This document shows, piece by piece, positions 32,178 to 43,545 of a DNA stretch of 64,000 bases. The DNA comes from Carposina sasakii (lineage: Eukaryota > Arthropoda > Insecta > Lepidoptera > Carposinidae). Each line of letters starts with the position of its first letter. Within the stretch, counting starts at the first letter, position 1. Position numbers and translations under genes: made by a program. The stretch covers positions 9,982,001-10,046,000 of the forward strand of contig CP053157.1 in the NCBI GenBank assembly GCA_014607495.2, written 5' to 3'. The notes beneath the pieces are model-generated. The model saw only the letters and a program-made list of their open reading frames with translations. It was not told where the DNA came from and made no database searches.

Positions 32178-32559
32178 CAGGGTGTTTTTTCGTTACAAAC
32201 CTTTAACGAAGGGTACGTACTCTACACATCAAATAAAGTATGTTTATGACAAAAAATGCTGAGAAACGATGTAATTTTTTTTTGAAAAATGCGTTTTAAT
32301 TACTTGATCGGGCGAAATTTATAGTGTTCAGTGTTTATGCTAGGTTTTTCATAGACAAATATTAATTATTTCTCGTGAAAAAATCTTGCTACGTGCGTCT
32401 ATGTGCATTTATGCAGAAAAACTCAGTCTATTTACTCAACTTTGGACCCATATCTTGGGAACCAGACACTTCCCAGGTATGCTTCCATAGAGAAAAATGA
32501 TCGTGATGATGAGGAGATTCCGTAGTTTTCGGGAACGTTGACGACCAAAAAATATCCTG
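32178..32559 (-). mobile_element. MITE-1 copy 3, 382 bp
   Basis: CAGGGTGTTTTTTCGTTACA at the left and GACGACCAAAAAATATCCTG at the right are the TIRs, with TA on both sides (32176-32177, 32560-32561). The interior is the reverse of 8873-9298. Confidence 0.78.
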
Positions 32560-32561
32560 TA

Positions 32562-33399
32562 TAGTGACCATTAAAACAGCTTATATTATAAAATAAAGTC
32601 AGTCCTACACCGAGTGCGATGAACGGTTCACTCGGCCTAGCGGCCGGGCGGAACGGACGCGTTGTACCGTGTTCCTAGTACTCTACATACGAGGATTTAT
32701 TTCGCCTTTTTAGTTCAACGATTCAATTATTATAATATTCAGTTTTCCAACAATGGTTATGTTTGAAAGGTGATCAATGATCATTGATTCATCTGTTAAT
32801 AATAGTATTATTATTTGCAAATGGTAGACCGGTGGACTATGACTTATTGTATACAGTCATAAGCAATAAAATGTAAAACAATTTACTTATACATCTTAAT
32901 ACTCAAGACTTACCTACGTATAGCATTGACAATAATAGAGCGATACTTCATCGTCATTCAAAAAGAGTAGGTAGTCTGCTTAAAAAAAATTACAATACAA
33001 ACCATTTACTGTATTTATTTCAATAAAAATTTAAAGGGAGGAGAAATCAAGAAATAAAAAATTTGGTCGGCGATGCTCTATCCTCACTACAAAATCTTAA
33101 TCTTTAATTCGAATTTCGATCATAAAAGCAATTACTTAGTAAAATAAACCCAGTACTTTAGAGTAACAATCTAGGTACTTACTCTATGTCCAATACCACC
33201 ATCTCCGGTGTTTCATCGTACAGAATGATCAATGTCCGGCGGCGATCGACCGGGATCACAGTGGTCCGGATCAAACGGGCTATTTCACCTGTGTAAATAC
33301 TTGAAATACTTCCTTCTTTCACCATTTTTGTTGATGTCCTTGTTGTTAGGAGCATATACGAGTACTATAAAGGAATTCAGAGATGTAAACTATGAAATA
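32562..33399. other. Unassigned sequence
   Basis: A small CpG patch at 32625-32670 (CTCGGCCTAGCGGCCGGGCG) is notable; otherwise AT-rich. Nothing recognised. Confidence 0.35.
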
Positions 33400-33558
33400 C
33401 TAGTGGACGCCCGCGACTTCGTCCGTGTGGACTGCAGAAAAAACAAAATGTCAAAATTATCCGGGATGAAAATATTTTCCCGGGATAAAAAGTAGCCTAT
33501 GTGTTAATCCAGGGCTAACTCTAAACTACAAACTTTCGCGTTTATAATATTAATAGGA
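33400..33558 (-). mobile_element. Non-autonomous Helitron, 159 bp, both termini intact
   Basis: On the minus strand it begins TCCTATTAATATTATAAACG after an A and ends GGACGAAGTCGCGGGCGTCC ACTAG before a T. This compact copy shows the family's two ends and the GGACG/CGTCC hairpin with 10-base loop. Confidence 0.82.
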
Positions 33559-33911
33559 TAAGACGCGTTTGAAATAATAGTGCGTATACAAAACTACGCA
33601 TATGTGCGTATCAAAGTGTAACTATTCATAGCAGTTTTTCAACTACGATGCCTTTTTTAAAATAGAACTTGTTGACCACAATGACATGACTATTGGTCTG
33701 TACGACAAATAGGTAAGTACCTCAATAGATTGGAATAAGGAATAACAATAAGAATATGTATTGCGGGGTATCTGGGAAGTAGTTAAATAGGTGCTTGCCG
33801 AATAGATAAAACAAGATTGAAATACTAATAGTGTGGTGGTTTTTCATAAGAAGTTCTATGGTTTGAAGAAATTATCAAACTTCCAAAAACTATGACACTT
33901 AAAATACTTTA

Positions 33912-33942
33912 GTCCACGCACAAAGTCCCTGGAAACAGCTAG
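33912..33942 (+). mobile_element. Helitron 3' terminus fragment
   Basis: GTCCACGCACAAAGTCCCTG GAAACAGCTAG followed by T resembles the end GGCAACAGCTAG of the 53687-53981 copy. Confidence 0.5.
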
Positions 33943-34301
33943 TATAGGAAATAAATATACAATGCAATGCTCAATAACTCAGAACTGACCGATCGGAATG
34001 GCTCGGTCGATTGTTCCATATGTGTACGGCATTGTTTCACTCCAACGCGCCTTTTGACGCGATGCATGGATATACTATAATCCATTTTTATATAAATAAA
34101 TACGCTTGTGATATACCAGCATCGGTTCAATGGTTTCCGAGGCATATAACGGCTTATTGGTATACGATATGGGATCAAAGGGAAAACATATCCCGAAATC
34201 TCGGTAAATATGAATACAGGTGTCAACACGGTAAATATGAACACAACTTGTGAAGTTGGTTTATTATCTTGACATATGTATGCATATTTTGATGTTATTT
34301 T
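33943..34301. other. Unassigned sequence
   Basis: Overlapping frames of 80 and 101 codons on opposite strands have no recognised domain; treated as chance. Confidence 0.3.
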
Positions 34302-34340
34302 CTAGCGAACGCCCGCGACTTCGTCCGCGTGTCACATAGC
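34302..34340 (-). mobile_element. Helitron 3' terminus fragment
   Basis: CTAGCGAACGCCCGCGACTT CGTCCGCGTG is the inverted CTAG end and hairpin (GGACG/CGTTC, one mismatch). The body is missing. Confidence 0.55.
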
Positions 34341-35124
34341 CAACATGTCATTCAGATATTCATAAGATTTCTGTAATGTTGTTAAATACTTTTTAGTTTT
34401 TGTTACCAGAATGTGTCATCAATGACAAATATATGACGGGTATTGAAGCAAACATCGACTGGAATGCACTTTCCTCCCTTCCACACCGAGGATTATTGCC
34501 AGCTCATGGAACACTGCAACATTTTAGGGTTTCAATAAAAAAAATGGGTAGTAATAAACTGTCTTTAAAAAAAAAAACCGACTTCAAAATAAACACAAAC
34601 GACAAAAACTTTAAAAAGCGATAAATAACGTAACTAATTTATCTACATAATACATTTATCATATATTATTTAAATATTTACAATTTAATTCCTAATACTT
34701 TAACAAAGTCATCTTTAACTATTTAAATATTTATAATTTATCACTTATTTTTGTTGAGTTAATGAATGAGGTATACTGTCAAAGAAGTTTTGGAAAGCTG
34801 TGACTACCTCAGAGTGAGATTTTATGTTAACTCCATCAATCACTAAGCTAAAGCTGGAATCTCGAACGGCATTTCTTCCGATCTCACTGTTAATTATATT
34901 CCAAGTGGTTTTAATCTTATTGGTAGATTATTTAATTTTATTTTTTACAAAGTTTGATTTTGCGTTGTTACAAACACGTTTAAATAACCCACTGACGCCT
35001 ACAGACCGACTGGATGAACTGAGTTGATTCACCTGAATTAAATTTGCTTCAAAAGTTTTCGTGATCATGGCTTCTGGACCCTCTTTATTTTTGTTTTTTC
35101 TATGTCGCTTTTTATGGGAGTGAA
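34341..35124. other. Unassigned AT-rich sequence
   Basis: Small frames with low-complexity, lysine-rich reading. Nothing recognised. Confidence 0.35.
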
Positions 35125-35375
35125 ATAAAAACATATAACATTACAGCTGCTTCTCTTCCCGGGCATACTGTACGTACAAGTCAGTAAAGGGACAAGAGGG
35201 TCTTGGTGTTTTGTAGGCGATGGGCTGACCACCTGTCACTACTAACCGAACTTGTACATCTCAACTATACCCTCAAAATTGGTCAGAAGTGGCACCACGT
35301 GGTTCTATTGGTCCTTGTTGCTCTGCCTACCCTGTAAGGGATAAAGGCATGATTATATGTATGTATGATGTGAAA
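35125..35375 (+). mobile_element. SINE-B copy, reference full length
   Basis: Runs from AGCTGCTTCTCTTCCCGGGC through GGACAAGAGGGTCTTGGTGT, GATGGGCTGACCACCTGTCA, CTCAACTATACCCTCAAAAT TGGTCAGAAGTGGCACCACG and GGGATAAAGGCATGATTATA to a (TATG)n tail. About 250 bp. No tRNA boxes were found. Confidence 0.75.
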
Positions 35376-35700
35376 CGGTGCTCGCCTGCGGCCTGCAGCA
35401 GCTTAATGCTTTGAGATTTTACATTTTAAACATATTGTTTGATTTTAATATTTTTCCATATGTAAGTTTTCATTAAATGTTCTCAAAACACCCGATTCCG
35501 TTGTACCTTTTAAAATTGTAGAGTACATGAAATTCATAACCGTAATGCATGTCGGTTACACTTCAAAGCGAGAACTATAGACGGCCACTACAAAGCGTCA
35601 ACCAACGAAGTTCCTCTCTGTCCCACTATTATCTAAATGCAAACGTCCCAGAGGTGCTGGCAAAGAATCATTTGTTACAGAAAGTCAATTTTTAAGTAGT
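35376..35700. other. Unassigned sequence
   Basis: No gene or repeat recognised. Confidence 0.35.
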
Positions 35701-35708
35701 ATTATGTT

Positions 35709-36232
35709 TCTTTATGAGGCACATAGTTAGAGACCACGTATCGGCAAGCGCAGCGTCGCGCACCGTAGGTGATGCAGGCTCACCGGTCCGGCAGCTGTAC
35801 GCACATTGGTCTCGAATCATCACTTTGAATACGTCTTTAAGGACTGGGGTATCTTGGACACAAATAAGCTTCGTAGTTTCCCGAACACTGCCCAGCCGAG
35901 TTGTATTCGCCGATTTACCTCCTTCTCAAAGTTGGACCTACCTAGTTTGATCGTCTGTCCCAGGTAAACATACTCGCCAACAACTTCGAGCATCGAGCTC
36001 CCGACCAGTACAGGAGTGGGCGGCACATGGACGTTCGACATGATCTTCGTCTTGTCCATGTTCATCTTCAGGCCCACCTGTTGGGAAACTCGATTGAGGA
36101 TCGCACAGCGAGCGATGGAGGAAGCTATGCTTGGGATCTCTCTACGTGATCGAATCGGAAATGAGGAGATCCGCAGACGGTCCAGCAAGCTGAAGTGGCA
36201 ATGGGCAGGGCATGATGATGATGATGATGATG
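35709..36232 (+). mobile_element. LINE-A copy with 5' inversion (twin-priming structure)
   Basis: The right part (36099-36213) is direct LINE-A sequence matching 42896-43030 less a 25-bp gap, then (ATG)n. The left part (35709-36098) is LINE-A sequence on the opposite strand, matching 42541-42887. The two segments abut in the source with about 8 bp missing. ATTATGTT flanks the whole at 35701-35708 and 36233-36240. A patch at 35728-35757 departs from the 42891 copy. Non-functional. Confidence 0.8.
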
Positions 36233-36240
36233 ATTATGTT

Positions 36241-37188
36241 ACTGCCAATTGCAATAATACACATTCGAAGGTCAAGCACAAATTAATGTATTTATGCTAC
36301 TAAGCTTTATGCAGCGTTTGCACAGCTCTAAAATGGAGATTTTCTCAGCTTATTCGAGTATGGCGCACACAACGGTTGACTACGTCCTGTCCCCGTATCA
36401 GAAATGGAAGTGCAAATGATGAAGAAAATTTTCCATTTAATTTTTATTTATTTATTTAATATGTAATACACATATACTATACCAGTTCATGAGTTGAATT
36501 TTAATATGTACCTACTCATGACGGATTATAGGAACTATACAATCTGCTATCGGCAACCACTATTCCGTGAATATAACATATGTGCTATGTATAGGTGAAA
36601 TGTTCTGTTTGATCTTGCCGGTCTTGGTTTCGCCTCAAACTTCTATTTTTTATAACAAGTGTCACATCTCCATGTGCACCCATTCTATGACAGAAAACGG
36701 GAGAGGAATTACTCAAGCGCCCTTTTAAAATGTGCTTTTAGCCACCTCCTATAATGCGACGTCGTTTTGGAAATCGTAATGGCTGAGAGGATTATCAAAA
36801 TTTATAACTCTCCGGCGTGAAAAAAATAATGAGCTCCGTCAAAGAGCTGACATTATACTTGGAAATTAGACTGCTTAATCGCTGTTTAAAATTTTAAATG
36901 GAAATTTTTCCACTGCGAAAAAAATTATATGCCATTCATCGTTTATATTTAAGACAAGCTGTTTCCCGCAGCACTGACAGCTTCAAAAACAATCTAATAT
37001 GTACCTAATTTAAATCAATAGTGATCTGAAATATCAAGTTTACCTCACGGGAAAAATTAAGTTACCGCCAAGAATACAAGTGAAAATCTATATATAGACA
37101 TACCTACAATGAATACCAATATAAATAATAAATACCAAACAATAATCTGAATACCGATGTAAATAGTAATTACAAGCAAACAAGCCAG
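36241..37188. other. Unassigned AT-rich sequence
   Basis: No gene or repeat recognised. Confidence 0.35.
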
Positions 37189-37300
37189 GCCCGGGATAAA
37201 TCCCCGGATTAGCCCGGAATTCGGCAGATTCAACCTTCATTACCGCCGTTCGGGAACTTCCCGGGAATACCGGCTCAATCCAGATTTATCCCGTTCCCGG
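37189..37300. repeat. GC-rich imperfect inverted repeat
   Basis: CCCGGGATAAATCCCCGGAT TAGCCCGG (37189-37216) faces CCGGCTCAATCCAGATTTAT CCCGTTCCCGG (37270-37300). About 25 bases can pair around a 53-base centre. Not matched elsewhere in the window. Confidence 0.5.
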
Positions 37301-38020
37301 AGGATATACAGATGAGGCTCTTAAGTCCATAGCACATTTACCTCAGTAATTTCACCATGTCTTCTCCGTATGTAGGAGAAGCGGAACACTAGCGAAACTG
37401 CTTGTTCCAATTAATAGATTTGAAAATATTCTTATCTACTTCTCCCTGGAAAGTTTTGATGATCTGCTCCAATACCAGACACACCTTCGCGCTCATTTCC
37501 GCTACTCAAAGAAACACCTTATCGTAAAATTTATCTAGCGGTTTCGCTTTCCTATTTAGATGCAGGCGCATTTAGGCAGTTATTGCTTCATACTGCGCTG
37601 CGTAGCCTAAATTGACATTGAAATTGCAGGGCAGCATAGATTATTATAACATCTCCTTTTATAGTTTCCTCTGTGATCCTCCGCGATCACAACACAAGGA
37701 TCCCGGCATTCCGGACTCGAGTGTTCATTGATAATGGATAATTGTGACTTGGCTATCAAATGATGAATAATTTATATAGACGAATATGATAAACAGATGA
37801 TGGAAATCTTCTGTGAGGGTTAAAAAGGACGAAGCTCTGGCTCGTCTTGGATGGAGGAGATATATTGTCATGGTGACGTGGGGTATTATTTTTAGCCTAG
37901 ATAGATCTCCGCCATCCCATTCGGTTAAAAGCATACAGAAAAAAATTGCGTGTTTAACACACATTGAGAATATGATAAAACATCAAAGTTTATAACCCGA
38001 CTTATTAATTACTCTTCGCA
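37301..38020. other. Unassigned sequence
   Basis: Opposed frames at 37725-37964 and 37813-37995 without recognised motifs. Nothing supported. Confidence 0.3.
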
Positions 38021-38100
38021 AGGTTACAGATATCATTTTCCTCTATTAAAATATTTGAGAAGGTTACAGATATCATTTTCCTCTATTAAAATATTTGAGA
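38021..38100. repeat. Exact 40-bp tandem duplication
   Basis: The 40-base unit beginning AGGTTACAGATATCATTTTC is repeated without a mismatch (38021-38060, 38061-38100). Confidence 0.9.
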
Positions 38101-38454
38101 ACAGAAATTATTATAACCCTGCATTACTCGCTAGTACGCTAGTATCGTTGTTAATACTAACGGACGTGTTTACACGAGAGTGCACTAAGGTTTAGCGAGC
38201 TATCTAGCGAGGTTTAGTATTCGATATGAATACCTAATGAGCCAGTGAAGGTACATAACACAGCCAAAATACAATTAATATATAAGCAGTTTGAAAACTA
38301 CTACTTTCGTCTCCTATTTATCTGTACCTAATACTCAATTCTTTATTGTACACAGAAAAAACACACAAGATACAATATTTTAGAAGTTAATGTACAAAGT
38401 CGAGCTTATGAATGAGATATTTTTGAAATAAAAATACATACCATGCAATTATAA

Positions 38455-38605
38455 TCACACCTCTTTCCCGGAGGGTAGGGCAGAGATCACAGAAACTCCA
38501 TTTGCTACGATCCTGACCACTCCTGACACACTTATTTCGCTTCATCGATTTCCATGATAATCTTCATGCACGCTCGACGGTTTAGGGTACTTCTAACGTA
38601 ACCTT
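38455..38605 (-). mobile_element. LINE-B 3' end fragment
   Basis: TATAATCACACCTCTTTCCC GGAGGG, CTCCATTTGCTACGATCCTG, TTCATGCACGCTCGACGGTT TAGGGTAC matches the C-terminal end of LINE-B at 52565-52720. Confidence 0.72.
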
Positions 38606-39478
38606 ACCATTAAATTTTTCCGATAAATAAATAAAAAATCTATAATCGGAACATGAACGTATTGACTGCTATTTGTGTTTTCCATAATTCCGTAAACTGA
38701 GGAGATCTTTAACATGTACAAGGGTTTCATTTTAATAAAGGTAAGTACCTCTATGGTTCCATTTTATCATAGAACTAGTCTTCAGCTCTACATTCGACAT
38801 CGTTTGTACACAGCCTCCGATTAATCGATTCAATCGTCCGAATGATTCGAATGCGTCGCTCGCAGATATCGATATCATCGTATGTCGGAGTGCAATTCGT
38901 GAAATTCCTTTATAGTCCCGTGTCCATTGTATTTTTGATTGAGTTAAGTTCTTTTGAACTCGGTTTTTCTTTGCAGAAACGTAGTTTTTTCAAATTTATA
39001 TATTCACATAGGACCCTGAAAACTACTAGTAAATCGGTTATAAATAATCATGCCAAAACATTATGTTGTATTTAAAGAAATAAATATTGTAAGGTGTTTA
39101 TTTTTTCAGTTTCATAAACAAATTACAAGTAATTACTAAATAAATAATTCCATAAAGGTTAAACTACTTACTCCAATAAAATTAGGTATAACTTGCAACT
39201 AGATAATACTCAACATTTTGCTAAACATAATTTCCTTGTACTTGCATATCTACTGAAATTGCAATAGTTATTCACCATATGGCATATAGGAGTAGCCGAA
39301 TGTAGGAGAGGCACTTGCTTGGCTCTCGAGTCTCATTTGGAATTCATATCGAACATCCCTCGCATTATACAGCCCGCCGAGTCTTAGTTCACTTCCATGT
39401 AAACGGGAGTTCGCATTTGATATTTATACTTATTAGGTATATGATGTAATAATACGTAATATATAAAGGGTGTTGGAC
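38606..39478. other. Unassigned AT-rich sequence
   Basis: A 77-codon plus frame (38842-39075) lacks motifs. Nothing recognised. Confidence 0.3.
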
Positions 39479-39479
39479 A

Positions 39480-39845
39480 TGAATGTGGATAGGAGGAAGA
39501 GGTAGGTATGCGTTTACTGGGAGTGAGTAACGAAATGGATGATGGATAATAAATAAGGATACATGGAGAATTAGTTCGTATTGCGATTCGTCTTGATCGT
39601 CTTCAGCCTATTGCAGTCCACTGCTGGACGTAGGCCTCCCCCAGGGCACGCCACAAGGCTACTGCTACAGGGGGGTTTTGCTCATAGTCACCACGCTGGG
39701 CAGGCGGGTTGGTGACAGTGTGATTTTCGAACTATGTTGTCAGTACGGGAGGCGCTGTTGCCAACCTGCCGGAAATCCTTAATCGCCTCGTACGATACCC
39801 ACGGGCAGGCATGGGGTGGTACAAATTCTACTCTGGCACCACGTG
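39480..39845 (-). mobile_element. SINE-A copy, full length, next to a decayed LINE tail
   Basis: From 39598 the inverted SINE-A runs CAGCCTATTGCAGTCCACTG, GGACGTAGGCCTCCCCCAGG, CATAGTCACCACGCTGGGCA, CCCACGGGCAGGCATGGGGT and ends ATTCTACTCTGGCACCACGT G, its 5' boundary. The preceding 39480-39560 (GGAGGAAGAGGTAGGTATG, GATGGATAATAAATAAGGAT) resembles 400-450. Confidence 0.75.
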
Positions 39846-40745
39846 ACTAATGCGATTAGTTTCTTTATATTAGTAGGATATATCTATTAATCCAATAAGT
39901 AGATATTAAAAACAAATACACAACAGCCTATACTGCAGTGTGCTGGCACGTCCAATGCATTTGTAAACCTAAATAGGTTCACCTTAGTCCATAAATCTAA
40001 TATTAAGTACACCTAGTTTAAGCCTATTATCTGCATAGTAGAAAAACCACTTTAATATAAATGGAAATTAAGTACATAATTAGCTTAAGACTACTTAGAT
40101 ATCAGATTCATACGTACTCAAAGACCTTACCTACGAGTACAACTCGGAACTGCATTAAATCTAGAAAGTTCGAAAAAACTGCAATATATGTAAATCCTGG
40201 TTTAGTACTAGGTATATAGTTATAAAGCAACGTACCGTAGTAAGTACATATACTGCAGTAAGTACATATGTAATTAGAGCACAGCCAGACTCGGCTTGGC
40301 TGAGAACATGAAGGGATGACAAAACAGAGGTGACCTAGCAGTGCTTGAATAGAATAGTAAGTACGAGTAGTAGTAGCGGCATTTACGGGTGGATGGGTAC
40401 TATTTTGTCTTATATTCCGTGATCAGAAAACCATCAATAAACTCCAGAACTTTGTAACAAAAAACAGACGCCATCTTTTTATTTAGAAAAAAATCAGTTC
40501 GTATTTGGAATTCAGTTGTGTACATGGAGAAGAAATGAAAGAGGAGCAGCGGCTAAGTATATTTTCATACAAAAATAGTCTGCCACTGAACGAGGGCAAG
40601 GTAAGAGACGAGGGGAGCATCCTAACACTGTAGCCCTGCCCATTTACATAGAAACCACCTTGTAGTGACTAGCCAAACTACTGGCATAAGCGTGTGGTTA
40701 CAACTACTGCGTTAGACACATTGGCCCTGAAGCTCCGCCCCTATC
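39846..40745. other. Unassigned AT-rich sequence
   Basis: No gene or repeat recognised. CTGCAGTAAGTACATAT occurs twice close together (40253-40275). Confidence 0.35.
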
Positions 40746-40830
40746 ATGACGTCATGGCCTCACGATTGCCACATGACTCAGTTTATAGTCCCACCTCCTC
40801 TTGTATACCTTCTCCATGATTGTGTAACAT

Positions 40831-40863
<33 letters not shown>

Positions 40864-40990
40864 CATTGACCAGTATGTACAGTAGGTACAGTACGTAGTA
40901 GTACAGAGGGTGGGACGTAAATGTTAACCAGTGACTAATTGGTTCACACTGCGCTATAAAAGCTTTGCACTGATAATCTCATCTCCTCTT
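40746..40990 (+). promoter_or_regulatory. Candidate promoter: CRE, AP-1 and TATA elements
   Basis: A palindromic CRE, ATGACGTCAT (40746-40755), and an AP-1 site, TGACTCA (40774-40780), precede a (TA)n run (40826-40865). A TATA box, TATAAAAG, is at 40955-40962. TCATCT at 40979-40984 could serve as initiator, 24-26 bases on, slightly close. The combination suggests a plus-strand RNA polymerase II start near 40981. Single motifs are expected by chance; the cluster is what makes it notable. Confidence 0.3.
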
Positions 40991-41884
40991 AATCCTTTCT
41001 TTGTGAATGTGAATAACTGACACCACATTCTGCAGCGGCAGTTATAAATCGCAAGGGGGATCAGACAGAGCGTTTAGTGCACTAGGGCCGGTAAAGCTTT
41101 GTGCTGTTATGTGCTTTTGTGCTAATGAAAAACATCTAATCAGAGATAACTAATCAGAATTATTTAGGCCAAGTGAATGTTCGCTCTCTCCACGTGGACG
41201 GCAGCAAAAAAGAAGAAAAGCAAGTCAAAAATGTTAGGTTTTTTTTAACTTAAAAGTAGTCCAAAGGACTTCACTTCATCAGACTCTATACTACTCGTAT
41301 CAAGTTTTAATTGATTCATCAGTAAGAACTATCTGGTTATTAAAAAATCTGCCCGAAGAATAGTAAGTTTGTTATCAAAATACAGTTTCTCGCTCAGCAC
41401 ATACCAATTTCACAACCGTTGCCGCACACAATCTCAAACGGACGAAAGTCGCCGTTTAGTGCAGGCGCCGTAGGGCTGCCAAGAGGGCCCTTACCGAGCC
41501 GCCTTTGTTACAAACCCTACAGTACCCTACAGTGCACTACAAGCGACAATTTCCCACCAGAAAGGATATTTCTCGAGGGACTAATTTGACACTTCACTTG
41601 CTGAAAACCGGTCAAGGATTTTGAAGACCTCAAAAAAATTCCTTGGAGTTAAAATTTCGCGCATTGTTTAAATGCTTATAAATGGTTTTTTTTCGGCTTA
41701 TTTATAAGAATCGGCATGAGGTAGTATTATAATAAATATTCACACACTTTACAATAGTCTCAATATTATTTATTTATTTATTATTCTTTATACTTTACAT
41801 AACTTAAAATTCTGTACAACGTCCCACAAAACTGCTAGCGCCGTTTGACTATGGGATTATTATTAAATATGTACTAGGTTCTAG

Positions 41885-43261
41885 CTTGTAGTGCTCGAAG
41901 GGGTAACGCCGGAAGCATGGAACAGAAGTGTGGTGGTGCTGTTCTTTAAAAAAGGCGATAAAGCCTTGCTGAAGAACTATAGACCCATCTCGCTTCTGAG
42001 CCATGTCTACAAGTTGTTTTCAAGGGTAATCACGAATCGTCTTGCTCGCAGGTTTGATGACTTCCAGCCTCCCGAACAAGCCGGTTTCCGAAAAGGGTTT
42101 AGTACCATAGATCATATCCACACGCTACGGCAGATTATACAAAAAACGGAAGAGTTTAATCGGCCACTATGCCTAGCGTTCGTGGACTATGAGAAGGCCT
42201 TTGATTCGATCGAGACATGGGCAGTGTTGCGGTCTCTCCAGCGGTGCCATATTGACCATCGATATATCGAAGTGCTGAAGTGTTTATACAGCAATGCCAC
42301 CATGTCAGTACGAGTACAGGAGCGGAGCACTGAGCCGATTTCCTTGCAGAGGGGAGTGAGACAAGGAGATGTTATTTCTCCGAAGCTCTTCACCAATGCA
42401 GTGGAAGACGCCTTTAAGCTTCTCGAATGGAAAGGACTCGGCATCAATATCAATGGCGAATACATCACTCACCTTCGGTTCGCAGACGACATCGTGGTCA
42501 TGGCAGAATCGCTGAAGGATCTAAGCACAATGCTCGATGGCCTCAATCGAGTCTCCCAACAAGTGGGCCTGAAGATGAACATGGACAAGACGAAGATCAT
42601 GTCGAACGTCCATGTGCCGCCCACTCCTGTACTGGTTGGGAGCTCGATGCTTGAAGTTGTTGACGAGTATGTTTACCTGGGACAGACGGTCAAACTAGGT
42701 AAGTCCAACTTTGAGAAGGAGGTAACTCGGCGAATCCAACTCGGCTGGGCAGCGTTCGGGAAACTACGAAGCTTATTTGTGTCCAAGATACCCCAGTCCT
42801 TAAAGACGAAGGTGTTCAACCAGTGCGTGCTGCCGGTGATGACCTACGGTGCCGAGACGTGGTCTCTAACTATGTGCCTCATAAAAAAGCTCAGGATCGC
42901 ACAGCGAGCGATGGAGAGAGCTATGCTTGGGATCTCTCTGCGTGATCGAATCAGAAATGAGGAGATCCGCAGACGTACAAAGATCACCGACATAGCTGAA
43001 CGGTCCAGCAAGCTGAAGTGGCAATGGGCAGGGCACATAGCTCGAAGAACTGATGGCCGATGGAGTCGGAAAGTTCTAGAGTGGATACCACGTATCGGCA
43101 AGCGCAGCGTGGGAAGGCCACCCGCGAGGTGGACGGATGACCTGGCCAAGGTTGCGGGCGTCGGTTGGATGCAGGCTGCTTCCGACCGGTCGGAGTGGAG
43201 GTTGTTGGGGGAGGCCTATGTCCAACGGTGGACTTCTCAGGGCTGTAAATGATGATGATGA
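41885..43261 (+). mobile_element. LINE-A insertion, 5'-truncated, with 15-bp target duplication
   Basis: TGTACTAGGTTCTAG (41870-41884) and TGTACTAGGATCTAG (43262-43276) flank the element with one mismatch. It ends (ATG)n right after the stop codon. The endonuclease half is absent, so the copy cannot move by itself. Confidence 0.85.
41891..43252 (+). CDS. LINE-A reverse transcriptase, C-terminal 453 codons, open frame
   Basis: The product would copy element RNA into DNA at a nicked chromosomal target. Visible motifs: YRPISLLSHVYKLFSRVI (30-47), QAGFRKGFST (63-72), motif A FVDYEKAFDS (97-106) with D99, QRGVRQGDVISPKLF (153-167), catalytic FADD (197-200), GLKMNMDKTKIM (226-237). The C-terminal region WQWAGHIARRTDGRWSRKVL and VGRPPARW follows, then GEAYVQRWTSQG before TGA at 43250-43252. 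No stop or frameshift interrupts it, so the insertion is fairly young. The first ATG is simply the first available one: the real protein starts upstream in an endonuclease domain lost here. The motif style fits RTE-like 'endonuclease-reverse transcriptase' LINEs of moths. Clade is an inference. Confidence 0.9.
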   Translation: MLEGVTPEAWNRSVVVLFFKKGDKALLKNYRPISLLSHVYKLFSRVITNRLARRFDDFQPPEQAGFRKGFSTIDHIHTLRQIIQKTEEFNRPLCLAFVDYEKAFDSIETWAVLRSLQRCHIDHRYIEVLKCLYSNATMSVRVQERSTEPISLQRGVRQGDVISPKLFTNAVEDAFKLLEWKGLGININGEYITHLRFADDIVVMAESLKDLSTMLDGLNRVSQQVGLKMNMDKTKIMSNVHVPPTPVLVGSSMLEVVDEYVYLGQTVKLGKSNFEKEVTRRIQLGWAAFGKLRSLFVSKIPQSLKTKVFNQCVLPVMTYGAETWSLTMCLIKKLRIAQRAMERAMLGISLRDRIRNEEIRRRTKITDIAERSSKLKWQWAGHIARRTDGRWSRKVLEWIPRIGKRSVGRPPARWTDDLAKVAGVGWMQAASDRSEWRLLGEAYVQRWTSQGCK

Positions 43262-43362
43262 TGTACTAGGATCTAGTGTGTTTTACCATATGAAGTATAC
43301 CCATGAAAGATGGCGCTCGTTACTATGTGTATGACCGCATTTTATGTATCCACTGCATACAA

Positions 43363-43530
43363 AAAGGTCTTGCGTTGTGGGTACCAAGCTACGTTAGGTA
43401 CAGAAATACATAGATAATTTAAAGAAACATCCATGACACGGAAACAATCATCGATATTCAACATCAATGTTTGCACTAGCCGGGAGTTACTCAAAAGCTA
43501 TGGCGCAGCGTGCAGGGTCACGTAACACAC
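43363..43530 (-). repeat. SINE-D copy, diverged
   Basis: Inverted landmarks: GTTGTGGGTACCAAGCTACG, AACATCCATGACACGGAAAC, CATCGATATTCAACATCAAT GTTTGCACTAGCCGGGAG. The tRNA-like head is degraded. Confidence 0.6.
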
Positions 43531-43545
43531 TAAACAACTTCTAGT

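Noticed and set aside
42187..43149. Minus-strand and alternative-frame open frames across the LINE
   Set aside because: Shadows of the reverse transcriptase frame; no independent motifs.
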